Shown here piece by piece: positions 52,714-62,437 of a DNA stretch of 64,000 nucleotides. The position numbers and the translations under genes were made by a program. This DNA comes from Bacteroidota bacterium (GTDB lineage Bacteria > Bacteroidota > Bacteroidia > NS11-12g > UBA955). Below the pieces are notes generated by a model, which was not told where the DNA came from, made no database searches, and saw only the letters and a list, made by a program, of their open reading frames with translations. The stretch spans positions 362,254 to 426,253 of the forward strand of contig JAIYAW010000001.1 in assembly GCA_027488835.1 (NCBI GenBank), written 5' to 3'. Numbering within the stretch: position 1 is the stretch's first letter; each line of letters starts with the position of its first letter.

Positions 52714-53280
52714 TTAATTCAATCTTTTGGATAAAACACTTTCAATGTATTGAAATAGTTGTCGGGGGCCAATTTTTCGCCATTCTACTTCATCCAATTC
52801 TCCCCCAAAATTCAAATAATAATCGATATGACTTTTTCTAAATTCTTCGAGTACATGTTCTCTGAAATTAATGAGGGATATCCACCCATCTTCCACATCT
52901 TGAAACCATTCTTCATAGTAACTGTCGTCGGAAGCATGGAAATTAAGCACATTTTCACCAATTAAAATGAATTTGTTTACACCTTCTGCCGCCAGTACTT
53001 CAATTACCTCTCTTTTCAATTGCATGATGTCGTTATAAAGCGCATCATTCCATTCTCCAATTATTTCAATTATGGCAAAGCCATCTTGGTAATCGGCAAA
53101 TAAAATTTTAACATACAGGGTTGTGCTACCAAAATGATCCCATTGAGGATGAATCAGATAATTATATACCGCTTTGTCGTAATAAAATTCGCTATACTCT
53201 CTTCCATAAAAAGGAGATGCACTATCTTCAGCAGCGTTATAAAAGTTTAACCAAGAAAAATGAGGCTCTATGTCGTGCAC
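52714..53280 (-). CDS. Conserved-looking acidic protein of unknown function
   Basis: 188 residues starting at GTG 53280, no signal peptide, strongly acidic and aromatic (many Asp, Glu, Tyr, Trp). A central pattern of strand-helix elements (YVKILFADYQDGFAIIEIIG, EGVNKFILIGENVLNFHASD) suggests an alpha/beta fold, and the end GPRQLFQYIESVLSKRLN is amphipathic helix. I do not recognise a named family. A TAATTTTG box ends 4 nt before the GTG, so the mRNA is probably leaderless and the GTG is fixed. It is a single-gene unit 67 bp upstream of pdhB on the same strand, possibly co-transcribed. Confidence 0.75.
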   Translation of the reverse strand: MHDIEPHFSWLNFYNAAEDSASPFYGREYSEFYYDKAVYNYLIHPQWDHFGSTTLYVKILFADYQDGFAIIEIIGEWNDALYNDIMQLKREVIEVLAAEGVNKFILIGENVLNFHASDDSYYEEWFQDVEDGWISLINFREHVLEEFRKSHIDYYLNFGGELDEVEWRKIGPRQLFQYIESVLSKRLN

Positions 53281-53284
53281 ACGG

Positions 53285-53292
53285 CAAAATTA
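53285..53292 (-). promoter_or_regulatory. -7 promoter box TAATTTTG of the acidic protein gene
   Basis: Exact TAnnTTTG match on the minus strand, 4 nt from GTG 53280. Confidence 0.55.
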
Positions 53293-53462
53293 AGGAAATA
53301 CAAGTAGATTATTTGTTTAGGATTGATGAAAATGATAAGGTTTATAAGTGTTTAGGGGGTTTGTAAAAGTTTATGGGGTTGTTTTTTGTAATTGTATTGA
53401 ATTAAACAACGAAGTGTAAACTGCCAAAGGCGTAAACTGCGAAGCAATTTCAACAAATTCAT

Positions 53463-53470
53463 TACCTTCG
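53463..53470 (+). promoter_or_regulatory. Probable -7 promoter box TACCTTCG of the flippase gene
   Basis: One mismatch from TAnnTTTG, ending 7 nt before ATG 53478. Confidence 0.4.
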
Positions 53471-53477
53471 CAATTCA

Positions 53478-54839
53478 ATGTCAAAGTCGTTTTTTAAGAA
53501 CCTTATTTGGTTGCAAGCGCTTAATTGGTTAATAAAACCAGTTTGGATATTTGCCATTGAAAGGGTAGTTCAAATGAACTTGGGCGATACCATGTATGGT
53601 GAATACTATGTTTTATTTAACTTAGGATTGCTATTTGCGGTACTTTTGGATTTGGGATTAAATAGTTACGTCTCTAGAGAAATTGCTGCAGCCGGAAGAT
53701 TGATTCATAAAAAGCGAATTGTATCTGTTCGATTGCTAATGGGATTCATTTATGTCTTACTTGTGCTTATTTTGGGTAAATTCCAATCTCTTGATTTACG
53801 CTTTTTGGCTTTAATTATTTTGAATCAAATTTTGGCATCGTTTACGTTGTTGTTTAGGGCTATTTTACAAGGCCGTCAAAGATTTATTGCAGATAGTATT
53901 TTAAGTGTAACAGATAGATTTGTTGCTATTTTGGTATGTGCCGCATTTTTATACATTCCAATATCAGAATCCGAATTTGTTCAGAATTGGTTTCCTATCT
54001 TCAATGCGAAATCGGGAATTTTTATTTTTGTATTTGCCCAATTTTCGGGGTATTTAATTGCTTTTATCACTGGTTTGGTTTGGGTTCAAAAAACAAACCA
54101 CGCCATCCATCCCTCAGAAAATGAAGTATTAAAAGAAACTGCAAGTAAAAATTATTTGGCAGAAGATACCTCGTTGAAAGATTGGCTATTGCACATAGGT
54201 TGGTTTGGGGTATTGGCATTGTCAATGAGTTTTTTTACAAGAATCGACACGAGTATGATTCACGAATTGGCCAAATCTGATAATCCGTCTGAAGGATTTT
54301 TTCAAGCTGGTTTGTATGCAAAGAGTTACCGTTTGCTAGATGCAGCTTTGATATTTAGTACATTGTTAAGCACGCAGTTATTGCCTTTGTTTACCCGAAA
54401 TATAGCATTGGGAGAATCTGTGAAATCATTGTTGAAAATTGGTACTGGAATAGTACTTGGAGTATCGGTTATAGCCTCACTATTCTCTGTGTTTGCCGGG
54501 GAGTTTATCTTGCAAAAATTATATTATAGCAAAGCGAATGTTGTTATAGAAATGAGCACATTGGCGCAAAGCGCTAGCATATTTGCTGTTTTAATGACAG
54601 CTTTTATTCCAATGGCATTGGTGCATGTCTTTGGAACATTTATTACGGCTTTAGGTAACATAAAATGGTTGGCCATTCTTGCGTTGATTTGTGTTTTAAT
54701 AAATGTAACAATCAATTGGATTGTGATTCCAAAATATGGTGCTTACGGCGCTGCTTGGGGATGTTTTATCACCCAGTCATCTTTTGCCATGGCTTGCATT
54801 TTTAAAACAATGCAATATTTAAAAATGAAAGAAAATTAA
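53478..54839 (+). CDS. Polysaccharide/lipid-linked oligosaccharide flippase (Wzx/MOP family)
   Basis: 453 residues with 12-14 predicted membrane helices. The family pattern is visible: an early charged loop, YVSREIAAA after helix 2 (about residues 64-72), FRAILQGRQRFI near 128, and a second half-repeat starting near residue 235 (WFGVLALSMSFFTRIDTSMI). It would flip undecaprenyl-linked glycans across the inner membrane. It stands alone, but the YfhO-GT2 cluster lies 1.4 kb away beyond glyA. Converges on glyA with a 6-bp gap. Confidence 0.86.
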   Translation: MSKSFFKNLIWLQALNWLIKPVWIFAIERVVQMNLGDTMYGEYYVLFNLGLLFAVLLDLGLNSYVSREIAAAGRLIHKKRIVSVRLLMGFIYVLLVLILGKFQSLDLRFLALIILNQILASFTLLFRAILQGRQRFIADSILSVTDRFVAILVCAAFLYIPISESEFVQNWFPIFNAKSGIFIFVFAQFSGYLIAFITGLVWVQKTNHAIHPSENEVLKETASKNYLAEDTSLKDWLLHIGWFGVLALSMSFFTRIDTSMIHELAKSDNPSEGFFQAGLYAKSYRLLDAALIFSTLLSTQLLPLFTRNIALGESVKSLLKIGTGIVLGVSVIASLFSVFAGEFILQKLYYSKANVVIEMSTLAQSASIFAVLMTAFIPMALVHVFGTFITALGNIKWLAILALICVLINVTINWIVIPKYGAYGAAWGCFITQSSFAMACIFKTMQYLKMKEN

Positions 54840-54845
54840 GAAAGA

Positions 54846-56123
54846 TTAATAGAGCGGAAATCTGCTCATTAATGCATGTACTTCTGACTTTACCTCATTT
54901 AATACAATTTCATTTTCATGGTTCATCAATGCTTTATCTATCAAATATGCAATGGTTTCCATTTGTTCTTCTTTCAATCCCCTTGAAGTAATTGCAGAAG
55001 TTCCTAAACGAAATCCAGAGGTAACGAAAGGACTTCTTGTTTCAAACGGCACTGTATTTTTATTGATGGTAATATCGCATTTTACCAAGGTATTTTCGGC
55101 CAATTTCCCGGTCATAATTTCTGACTTTGGACGTAAATCAATTAACATTAAGTGATTGTCTGTGCCACCTGAAATGATTGAATAACCTAATTTTTTCATA
55201 GCATCTGACAATGATTTTGCATTTTTTATTACCTGTTTACCGTATTCTGTAAATTCATCAGATAATGCTTCTCCAAAAGCAACTGCTTTCGCTGCAATTA
55301 CATGCTCCAAAGGCCCACCTTGAGTTCCTGGGAAAACTGCGCTGTCAAGAATCGCGCTCATCATTTTGTTTTCACCTTTTGGTGTTTTTTCACCCCAAGT
55401 GTTTTCAAAATCTTTACCCATCATAATGATTCCACCTCTCGGACCTCTCAAGGTTTTGTGGGTGGTTGAGGTAATGATATGGCAATAAGGTACAGGGTTG
55501 TTTAATAATCCTTTTGCAATAAGACCTGCAGGATGCGCAATATCGGCAAGTAACAAAGCACCTACTTTATCTGCAACTTTTCTGATTCTTTTATAGTCCC
55601 AATCTCTGGAATATGAACTTGCACCACAAATAATGAGTTTTGGTTGTTCTTTAGTTGCGCTTTCTTCGAGCTGATCATAATCAATTAATCCAGTTTCTTT
55701 TTTTAGTCCATAAAAACTAGGTTTATATAGTTTGCCAGAAAAATTGACTGGTGAGCCATGCGTTAGATGTCCTCCATGACTTAAGTCAAAGCCCAAAATT
55801 TTATCTCCAGCTTTTAAAACACCGAGCATAACCGCGGCATTTGCTTGAGCGCCAGAATGTGGCTGAACATTTGCCCATTCTACACCGAATAATTGTTTGA
55901 GTCTATCAATAGCCAATTGTTCTATTTGATCTACAAACTGACATCCGCCATAATATCTTTTGTTTGGCAATCCTTCAGCGTATTTATTGGTTAAAACGCT
56001 ACCCATTGCTTCCATAACCTGTTTGCTAACAAAGTTTTCGCTTGCAATAAGTTCAATACCCTCTTGTTGACGCAACAATTCTTGGTCAATGATTGAAAAA
56101 ACAGTTGAATCTCTTTGGCTCAT
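54846..56123 (-). CDS. glyA: Serine hydroxymethyltransferase
   Basis: 425 residues. A PLP enzyme that converts serine plus tetrahydrofolate to glycine and methylene-THF. GIELIASEN (22-30), the glycine-rich [13 protein letters not shown] (49-61), [10 protein letters not shown] (194-203) and the PLP-lysine block [12 protein letters not shown] with K223 are all intact. A main source of one-carbon units for SAM and nucleotide synthesis. It sits between two envelope gene groups. No perfect TAnnTTTG box upstream. Confidence 0.98.
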   Translation of the reverse strand: MSQRDSTVFSIIDQELLRQQEGIELIASENFVSKQVMEAMGSVLTNKYAEGLPNKRYYGGCQFVDQIEQLAIDRLKQLFGVEWANVQPHSGAQANAAVMLGVLKAGDKILGFDLSHGGHLTHGSPVNFSGKLYKPSFYGLKKETGLIDYDQLEESATKEQPKLIICGASSYSRDWDYKRIRKVADKVGALLLADIAHPAGLIAKGLLNNPVPYCHIITSTTHKTLRGPRGGIIMMGKDFENTWGEKTPKGENKMMSAILDSAVFPGTQGGPLEHVIAAKAVAFGEALSDEFTEYGKQVIKNAKSLSDAMKKLGYSIISGGTDNHLMLIDLRPKSEIMTGKLAENTLVKCDITINKNTVPFETRSPFVTSGFRLGTSAITSRGLKEEQMETIAYLIDKALMNHENEIVLNEVKSEVHALMSRFPLY

Positions 56124-56202
56124 ATCTTACTACAATTTTACGCCAAAATGCCTATTTATCCTTGTTTTGAAGGCGTAATCATATGAAAATATTATTAAGT
56201 TT

Positions 56203-58776
56203 TTGAAAAAGAAGGAGAAAATCATTTCAATTGGTGATTATAATCAAAAAAATGTTGAAATTCGCCCAACTGATTTTATGAATATCAATAAAGTATTTTT
56301 GAAAAACGCTGGCATTTTTGCCCTATTTCTTTTGGGATTTTGGATTATATCAATGCGGTATTTTAGCCCGGCACTTGATAATAAAGTGTTAAAGCAGGGT
56401 GATATGCAACAAGTGAAGCTTATGGTTTCTGCTGCTGATTCTATAAAAGCTTCAACCGGAGTATATCCCAATTGGAATGATAGGGTATTTTCTGGTATGC
56501 CGAGTAATTTGATTTCCGGTATCCCTCAAGGAAGTTTGTTGTTGAAATATAGAATTTTAGAAGCCTTTGGTATTGTAAAATCACCATTTACCATTTTGTT
56601 TTTGAGCATGCTCAGTATGTTTGTTATGTTGCTTTCTGCAAAGGTGAACAAATTGCTGGCAGCTGCAGGAGCAGTTGGATATGCATTTATGACCTTCTCC
56701 ATTTCGAGTTACGAGGCAGGACACGTTACCAAGGTTTTGGCCATGGCAGTAATGCCTGGAGCTATAGCCGGAATGATTATGCTTTCGCAACGAAGGCTTT
56801 TGTGGGGCGGAATCACCCTTGCCTTGTTCTTTGCCATGGTAATCAATTATTTCCATTATCAAATTGCATATTACACCGGAATTATTATTGGAATTTATTT
56901 GTTGGTTGAGTTGGCTAGCGTCATTAAAACCAAGGAATTTGTGAATTATTTTAAAATGGTTGCAATTACTGTAGCCGCTATGTTGATTGGCGTATTGAGT
57001 TGTATTGGTAAAATTCAAGATACCATGCAATATTCTAAAGCTACCATGCGTGGTGGTTCGGAAGTTGCAAGTGAAGTGCCAGCAGGTGGTCCAAAACAAA
57101 CAGTGAACGCGAAAGGGTTAGATATAGATTACGCATTTAGTTGGAGTTATGGAATAGATGAATCGTTAACACTTTTGGTGCCAAGGTATAAAGGTGGAAG
57201 TAGCGATGAGCCAGTTCCAGAAAACGAGTTTGGTCAAGAGCGTTTGCCAATTTATTTTGGAGATTTACAATTTACAAGTGGCCCAGTTTATATGGGTGCT
57301 ATTTTAATGTTTTTCTTCTTTTTTTCAATTGTGTTTGCATTCCAATGGAGTAATGCAGAGCCGGAAAATAAAGATGCCCAATTCACTAAAAAATTGATGT
57401 GGTTTTCACTTATCACCTTTGCTGTTTCATTGATGATGTCTTGGGGAAGGAATTTCTTTGTAAACGATTGGTTATTTGAATACCTTCCTTATTACAACAA
57501 ATTCAGAACCCCAATGATGACATTGGTTATTGCACAAGTTGTTGTGCCATTCTTTGGGTTATTTGGTTTGTATAAATTGATGTCAGGTAATTTTTCTGAT
57601 GCGTTTGGAAATAAGCTCATTAAATCTGCAGCAATTGTTGCCGGCTCATTGTTGGGAATAGCTATTTTGGGAACCATGTCTTCTGATTTTATAGGTTTGT
57701 CTGATAAAGAAATTGCAAAATCTTCAGGTCAACAAGCAGTTGATTTTATTAAAGAAATGAGATCTAAATTGGTTTGGGGGGATATTTGGAGAACGGTTGG
57801 TTTGATCATTGTATCGCTTGTAATGGTGTATTCTGCAATCAAAAAGCAGTTAAGCGCAACGGTTATTTCGGTTGTTTTATTGGTAACAATTACTTTCGAT
57901 ATGGTATCTGTTTCTCAACGTTATTTGAATGAAGGTAACTGGCAAGAAAAAGAAGAAGAAGCCGCAATTGTTCCATCTCAGCAAGATGAAATGATAATGA
58001 GAGACAATAAAGATGGTGCAAGGGTATTTGATTTGCGTTATAACCCGTTTAACGATAATCATGCAGCACCTTTTCATAAAAATGTAGGTGGATATCACCC
58101 AGCAAAATTGAGTAGATATCAAGATGTAATTTCTTATTGCATTACACCTAATGGGGGACAATTATCAGGCGATTTTATTACCAAAAATAACGCTTTAGAT
58201 ATGTTGAATTGTAAATATGTGTTGTCTAAGGATCAAAAAAGTGGAGCAGAAGAAGCTTTCCCTCGAATGAATGCCAATGGACATGCATGGTTTGTTTCAA
58301 GTGTTTCAACAGCAGAAAATGCGAAGAAAGCACTTGAATTGGTGAATTCTGTTGATATCAAAAATGTGGCTGTAATTGAATCAAAGGAGGTGAATAAGCC
58401 AACGGCAAATACATTTACGAAAGATACAACTTGTACAATCAAACAAACTGCTTATAGCACCGACACGATAAAATATCAATCAAATAATGCAAACATAGGT
58501 TTGGCACTGTTTAGTGAAGTGTTTTACAATGAAGCAAATGGTGGTTGGCATGTAATGGTTGATGGAAAAGAGGCCAAAGCACTGCGTGCAAATTATATTT
58601 TGCGTGCTGTTGATGTTCCAGCTGGAAATCACCAAATTACGTGGTATTACAAGCCGGCCGACAGAAGCATGTATTTTTCTATTGAAGTAGCCTCTTCAGC
58701 AATTGTTTTATTGCTGTTCTTGGCCTTAATTGTAAAACAATTGTTCTCGAAACCGGAAGAAGAGTTAAATGCTTAA
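56203..58776 (+). CDS. YfhO-family membrane protein
   Basis: 857 residues if the TTG at 56203 is used; ATG 56278, 25 codons later and just before the first membrane helix, is a realistic alternative. About 12-13 membrane helices span residues about 37-590, then a periplasmic domain of about 240 residues, and a last helix near 825-845 (SIEVASSAIVLLLFLALIV). YfhO proteins resemble GT-C glycosyltransferases that use polyprenyl-linked sugars; in Firmicutes they glycosylate lipoteichoic acid. Here the target is unknown. It overlaps the GT2 gene by 8 bp, so a glycan-related operon is likely. Confidence 0.85.
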   Translation: MKKKEKIISIGDYNQKNVEIRPTDFMNINKVFLKNAGIFALFLLGFWIISMRYFSPALDNKVLKQGDMQQVKLMVSAADSIKASTGVYPNWNDRVFSGMPSNLISGIPQGSLLLKYRILEAFGIVKSPFTILFLSMLSMFVMLLSAKVNKLLAAAGAVGYAFMTFSISSYEAGHVTKVLAMAVMPGAIAGMIMLSQRRLLWGGITLALFFAMVINYFHYQIAYYTGIIIGIYLLVELASVIKTKEFVNYFKMVAITVAAMLIGVLSCIGKIQDTMQYSKATMRGGSEVASEVPAGGPKQTVNAKGLDIDYAFSWSYGIDESLTLLVPRYKGGSSDEPVPENEFGQERLPIYFGDLQFTSGPVYMGAILMFFFFFSIVFAFQWSNAEPENKDAQFTKKLMWFSLITFAVSLMMSWGRNFFVNDWLFEYLPYYNKFRTPMMTLVIAQVVVPFFGLFGLYKLMSGNFSDAFGNKLIKSAAIVAGSLLGIAILGTMSSDFIGLSDKEIAKSSGQQAVDFIKEMRSKLVWGDIWRTVGLIIVSLVMVYSAIKKQLSATVISVVLLVTITFDMVSVSQRYLNEGNWQEKEEEAAIVPSQQDEMIMRDNKDGARVFDLRYNPFNDNHAAPFHKNVGGYHPAKLSRYQDVISYCITPNGGQLSGDFITKNNALDMLNCKYVLSKDQKSGAEEAFPRMNANGHAWFVSSVSTAENAKKALELVNSVDIKNVAVIESKEVNKPTANTFTKDTTCTIKQTAYSTDTIKYQSNNANIGLALFSEVFYNEANGGWHVMVDGKEAKALRANYILRAVDVPAGNHQITWYYKPADRSMYFSIEVASSAIVLLLFLALIVKQLFSKPEEELNA

Positions 58777-59545
58777 AAAAATATCGGTCATTACCATAAA
58801 TTACAACAATTGTCGGGGACTAATTAAAACCTATGATTCCCTTCGCGTCCAGGAAGATCTTAAAACAAGGGTTGAATGGATTGTTGTTGATGGAAATAGT
58901 ACCGATGGAAGTGTAGATTTTTTAAAATCAATTTCCTTTGATATTGATAAACTGACTATAGAATCTGATAAAGGCATTTACGACGCCATGAACAAAGGTT
59001 TGGCAGCGGCAACAGGAGAATATGTTTGGTTTCTAAACAGTGGTGATTCTTTTTATAACAATTTATCAGTGGATAGGGTTTGTAATTCAATTGAACTTTC
59101 TAATGCCGACGTCCTTTTTGGAGATACTATGTTTGTTTCAGAATCGGGTAATATAATTGGGCTAATTAGCAAATTAAAACCACAGAGATTGCCGAGTAAG
59201 TTAACCTTTAATGGTTTCAAATATGGCATGAATGTGTGCCATCAAAGTGTGATTGTGAAACGTGAAATTTGTCCGAAATATAATCTTGAATACAAATTAG
59301 CTGCTGATATTGATTGGATTTTAGAAATTTTAAAACACCAACCTTCCTCAAACCGGGTTGAGTATACATTGTCTAATTTTGAAGTAGGTGGTAGCAGTTA
59401 TCAGCATACAAAAAAGGCTTGGAAAGAACGCTTTCAAGTATTTTCAAAGCATTATGGAATAGTTCCAAATTTAATTAATCATGTTTGGATTATTGTTCGC
59501 AGAATAATTTTTGATATTAAAATTAAAGTCTTTAACAACAAATGA
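58769..59545 (+). CDS. Family 2 glycosyltransferase
   Basis: 258 residues with a GT-A fold: SVITINYNN (residues 5-13), VVDGNSTDGS near 40-49, ESDKGIYDAMNKG with the nucleotide-site Asp, and WFLNSGDSF as the DxD-like metal site. It transfers a sugar from a nucleotide donor to a lipid-linked or protein acceptor. Acts in the cytoplasm. Start overlaps the end of the YfhO gene by 8 bp; its stop overlaps the methyltransferase start by 4 bp (ATGA). Confidence 0.9.
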   Translation: MLKKISVITINYNNCRGLIKTYDSLRVQEDLKTRVEWIVVDGNSTDGSVDFLKSISFDIDKLTIESDKGIYDAMNKGLAAATGEYVWFLNSGDSFYNNLSVDRVCNSIELSNADVLFGDTMFVSESGNIIGLISKLKPQRLPSKLTFNGFKYGMNVCHQSVIVKREICPKYNLEYKLAADIDWILEILKHQPSSNRVEYTLSNFEVGGSSYQHTKKAWKERFQVFSKHYGIVPNLINHVWIIVRRIIFDIKIKVFNNK

Positions 59546-60300
59546 GCAATACCAGCCGTGTAGACAAAGAGCTTTTTGAAGAGGCTCACTATTTGGGTAA
59601 ACCTGCCGACACAGATGATTTGTTGGTGCAAAGAAGAATCAACATCCTTCATCGTTTTGAGGGATTTTTTGATGCCAATGCAAGTTTGGTTGAAATTGGT
59701 TGTGGCAATGGCAATACCATTTTACAAATTGCTGAAAAGTTTAAATATTCGTACGGACTTGAATACGCTGCTGTTCATGAAAAAGACTTCAATGCGTTAA
59801 AATCATCCCTCAAAATAGAAAATTCTGAATTTTTGGTGTGGGATATTATGAATGAAGGATTCAAACCAAAATGTGATCGCTTATTGAGCTTTGAAGTAAT
59901 TGAACATTTACCTGAAGAAATTGGCGTAAAAAATTATGCCGAATCTGTTGAAAGCGGCGCGCTTTGCGCCATTTCAGTACCTAACAAATGGTGGATATTC
60001 GAAACCCATGGTGCAAGTTTGCCTTTGCTGCCTTGGAATAGGGTTCCCTTTTTCTCTTGGTTGCCACGTGTAATTCATGAAAAATGGGCGTTGGCTAGAA
60101 TTTATACCAAAAAGAGAATCAAAACCTTAATGGAAGATTCTGGATTCGAAGTTTTAGAAATGCATTATGTAATGGCTCCTATGGATGTGATAAAATGGCG
60201 TCCTTTGCAATCATTTTTGAGAAAGTATATTTTTAACGCTGATACCACCAGAGTGCCTTTTAAGGCAGTGAGTATATTGGTGTTTTGTAAAAGAAAATAA
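59542..60300 (+). CDS. Class I SAM-dependent methyltransferase
   Basis: 252 residues. Motif I LVEIGCGNGNTILQIAE (about residues 46-62), a later LLSFEVIEHLPEE block as in UbiE/COQ5-like and sugar methyltransferases, and VPNKWWIFETHG further on. It could methylate a sugar or lipid made by the neighbouring GT2/YfhO proteins; this is inference from the operon. No membrane segment. The subtilase gene starts 3 bp downstream. Confidence 0.88.
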   Translation: MSNTSRVDKELFEEAHYLGKPADTDDLLVQRRINILHRFEGFFDANASLVEIGCGNGNTILQIAEKFKYSYGLEYAAVHEKDFNALKSSLKIENSEFLVWDIMNEGFKPKCDRLLSFEVIEHLPEEIGVKNYAESVESGALCAISVPNKWWIFETHGASLPLLPWNRVPFFSWLPRVIHEKWALARIYTKKRIKTLMEDSGFEVLEMHYVMAPMDVIKWRPLQSFLRKYIFNADTTRVPFKAVSILVFCKRK

Positions 60301-60303
60301 ATT

Positions 60304-61875
60304 ATGAGAAAATATAATATTTTAATCGTTTCCGTTCTTGCAATTGGTAATTTGTGGGGACAAAAGAAACCAAAAACAGACTGGTTTTTTGAGAAACCAT
60401 GCAAGAAAAACATGGGTATTTCAGTAAATGAAGCCTACAAATCAGCACAAGGAAAACTTCCTTCTTCAACCATAGTTGTTGCAGTTATTGACGGAGGTAC
60501 AGATGTAAATCACGTCGATTTAAAAGATGTGATTTGGGTAAATAAAGGCGAAGTCCCTAACAATGGCATCGATGATGACAATAACGGTTACGTTGATGAT
60601 GTAAACGGATGGAATTTTATTGGTGGTAAAGACGGTTCAGTAGTTGGCGCTGATAATCTTGAAAAAGTACGTATTTATAAAAAATTAGACGACAAATACA
60701 AGGATGTTCAACCTGAATCTATCCAACCGGATAACGCCGAATACAATATGTATGTTCAATGGAAAACTGAAATTGAGGGAGAGAGAGGGATGTATGGTAA
60801 TCTTTTGAAACAAATGACGCCTTTGGTTGAAGTGCTCAATAAAATGAAAAAATCTATGGGTAAATCAAATCCTTCATTGGCTGAAATTGAAAATATGCCT
60901 ACAACTGATATTGCAACAAAAACCCAAAATGATAGAATTGTCGGTATTTTGAAGAAATATAAAATGTCTTTTGAAGAGTTTGATAAAACATTAGGTGAGC
61001 AAGTGCATCAAATTGATGCAAAAGTAAATTTCCAAAATAACCCAAATTTCGATTCTCGTAAAATTGTAGGTGACAACTACGCAAATTCATCTGAGCGTTA
61101 TTATGGTAACAACAATGTTATTGGTCCTGATGCTTCTCATGGTACACACGTTGCTGGAATTATTGCAGCTACTCGAAACAATAACGTTGGAATGAACGGA
61201 ATTGCAGACAACGTAAAAATTATGGTAGTTCGTGTTGTTCCTGATGGGGATGAAAGAGACAAAGACGTTGCCAATGGTATTCGTTATGCAGTTGACAATG
61301 GAGCAAAAATTATCAATATGAGTTTTGGTAAAGGTTACAGATGGGACAAAAATATTGTCGATAGTGCTGTTGCTTATGCCGAAGCAAAAAATGTATTGTT
61401 GGTGCATGCTGCAGGTAACAACGGATCAAATAATGATATAGAAGCCAATTATCCAAACGATACTTTGTGGAATGGTAAATCATTTGCTTCAAATTGGTTA
61501 GAAATTGGTGCGAGTCAACCCAAAAGAAAAATGTTGGCAACAAACTTCAGTAATTATGGCAAAAACAATGTGGATTTATTTTCTCCTGGTCAAGATATTT
61601 ACAGCACCATTCCGGGAAATGAATATGCGTATTTTAATGGAACGAGTATGGCTTCGCCGGCAGCTGCTGGTGTTGCAGCATTGGTATGGAGTCGATTTCC
61701 TAAGTTAACTGCTGTTCAATTGAAGCAGGTCTTGATGGAATCTTCTGTGAAGGTAAATAAGAATGTGCTGTTGCCCGGTGCAAAAAAGACGAAAGTAAAC
61801 TTCTCTAATTTGTCTGTAAGTGGTGGTTTGATTAATGCGTTAAATGCGTTGCAAGCGGCAAGCGCAATCAAATAA
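60304..61875 (+). CDS. S8 subtilisin-like serine peptidase with a large insertion
   Basis: 523 residues with a signal peptide (MRKYNILIVSVLAIGNLWGQ). The catalytic triad is D63 (AVIDGGTDV), H279 (SHGTHVAGI) and S448 (NGTSMASP). The distance from Asp to His, about 215 residues, is far longer than the 30-60 usual in simple subtilases: residues about 115-265 form an insertion rich in Lys, Met and Gln that is probably helical. A calcium-like DDDNNGYVDD stretch lies at 90-99. No T9SS sorting tail or pre-peptidase domain is seen. Last gene of the YfhO operon; its stop overlaps the convergent maf stop by 8 bp. Confidence 0.93.
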   Translation: MRKYNILIVSVLAIGNLWGQKKPKTDWFFEKPCKKNMGISVNEAYKSAQGKLPSSTIVVAVIDGGTDVNHVDLKDVIWVNKGEVPNNGIDDDNNGYVDDVNGWNFIGGKDGSVVGADNLEKVRIYKKLDDKYKDVQPESIQPDNAEYNMYVQWKTEIEGERGMYGNLLKQMTPLVEVLNKMKKSMGKSNPSLAEIENMPTTDIATKTQNDRIVGILKKYKMSFEEFDKTLGEQVHQIDAKVNFQNNPNFDSRKIVGDNYANSSERYYGNNNVIGPDASHGTHVAGIIAATRNNNVGMNGIADNVKIMVVRVVPDGDERDKDVANGIRYAVDNGAKIINMSFGKGYRWDKNIVDSAVAYAEAKNVLLVHAAGNNGSNNDIEANYPNDTLWNGKSFASNWLEIGASQPKRKMLATNFSNYGKNNVDLFSPGQDIYSTIPGNEYAYFNGTSMASPAAAGVAALVWSRFPKLTAVQLKQVLMESSVKVNKNVLLPGAKKTKVNFSNLSVSGGLINALNALQAASAIK

Positions 61876-62434
61876 AATTGGCAAATTCTCTGTAGAATTT
61901 TCCTGAGGGAAATCCCATCACGTTAAAATAGCATCCATCGATGCGCTTAACGCCAAGGTAACCCATCCAATCTTGAATTCCATAACTGCCAGCTTTATCA
62001 AAAGGCTGGCAGTTTTGTATATAAGACATTATTTGATTGTTTGTTAACGGGTAGAATTCTACTTCGGTTGCATCGTGAAACACGTGGGTTTTCACATCTG
62101 TTTTGATGCAAACCCCTGTATAGACGGCATGAATCCTGCCGCTTAATCGGGTTAACATTTCAACTGCTTCATCGATATTTTGGGGTTTGTTCAATACCAA
62201 ATTGTCGATGCAAACAATGGTGTCTGCTGTAACCAATACATCACTTCCAATGGTCTGGATATAATGATTGGCCTTATACAATGCCAAATATTCGCATACC
62301 TCTTCGTTTTTTAATTCGGAGGGATAATTCTCTTCAGCTTCAATATTTACTACTTCAAATAACAGTCCGCATTTAGACAATATTTCATGTCTACGTGGGG
62401 ATTTTGATGCCAAGAGGATTTTAGGAAATTGCAT
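61868..62434 (-). CDS. maf: Maf-family nucleoside triphosphate pyrophosphatase
   Basis: 188 residues. LASKSPRRHEIL (8-19) is the substrate-binding signature and ADTIVCID near 71 holds the catalytic Asp. Maf proteins hydrolyse non-canonical or modified NTPs such as dTTP/UTP or m5UTP, and have been linked to septum arrest. Starts 3 nt after the 3-hydroxyacyl-CoA dehydrogenase stop, so it is co-transcribed with it. Its stop region overlaps the subtilase stop. Confidence 0.94.
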   Translation of the reverse strand: MQFPKILLASKSPRRHEILSKCGLLFEVVNIEAEENYPSELKNEEVCEYLALYKANHYIQTIGSDVLVTADTIVCIDNLVLNKPQNIDEAVEMLTRLSGRIHAVYTGVCIKTDVKTHVFHDATEVEFYPLTNNQIMSYIQNCQPFDKAGSYGIQDWMGYLGVKRIDGCYFNVMGFPSGKFYREFANFI

Positions 62435-62437
62435 GTT

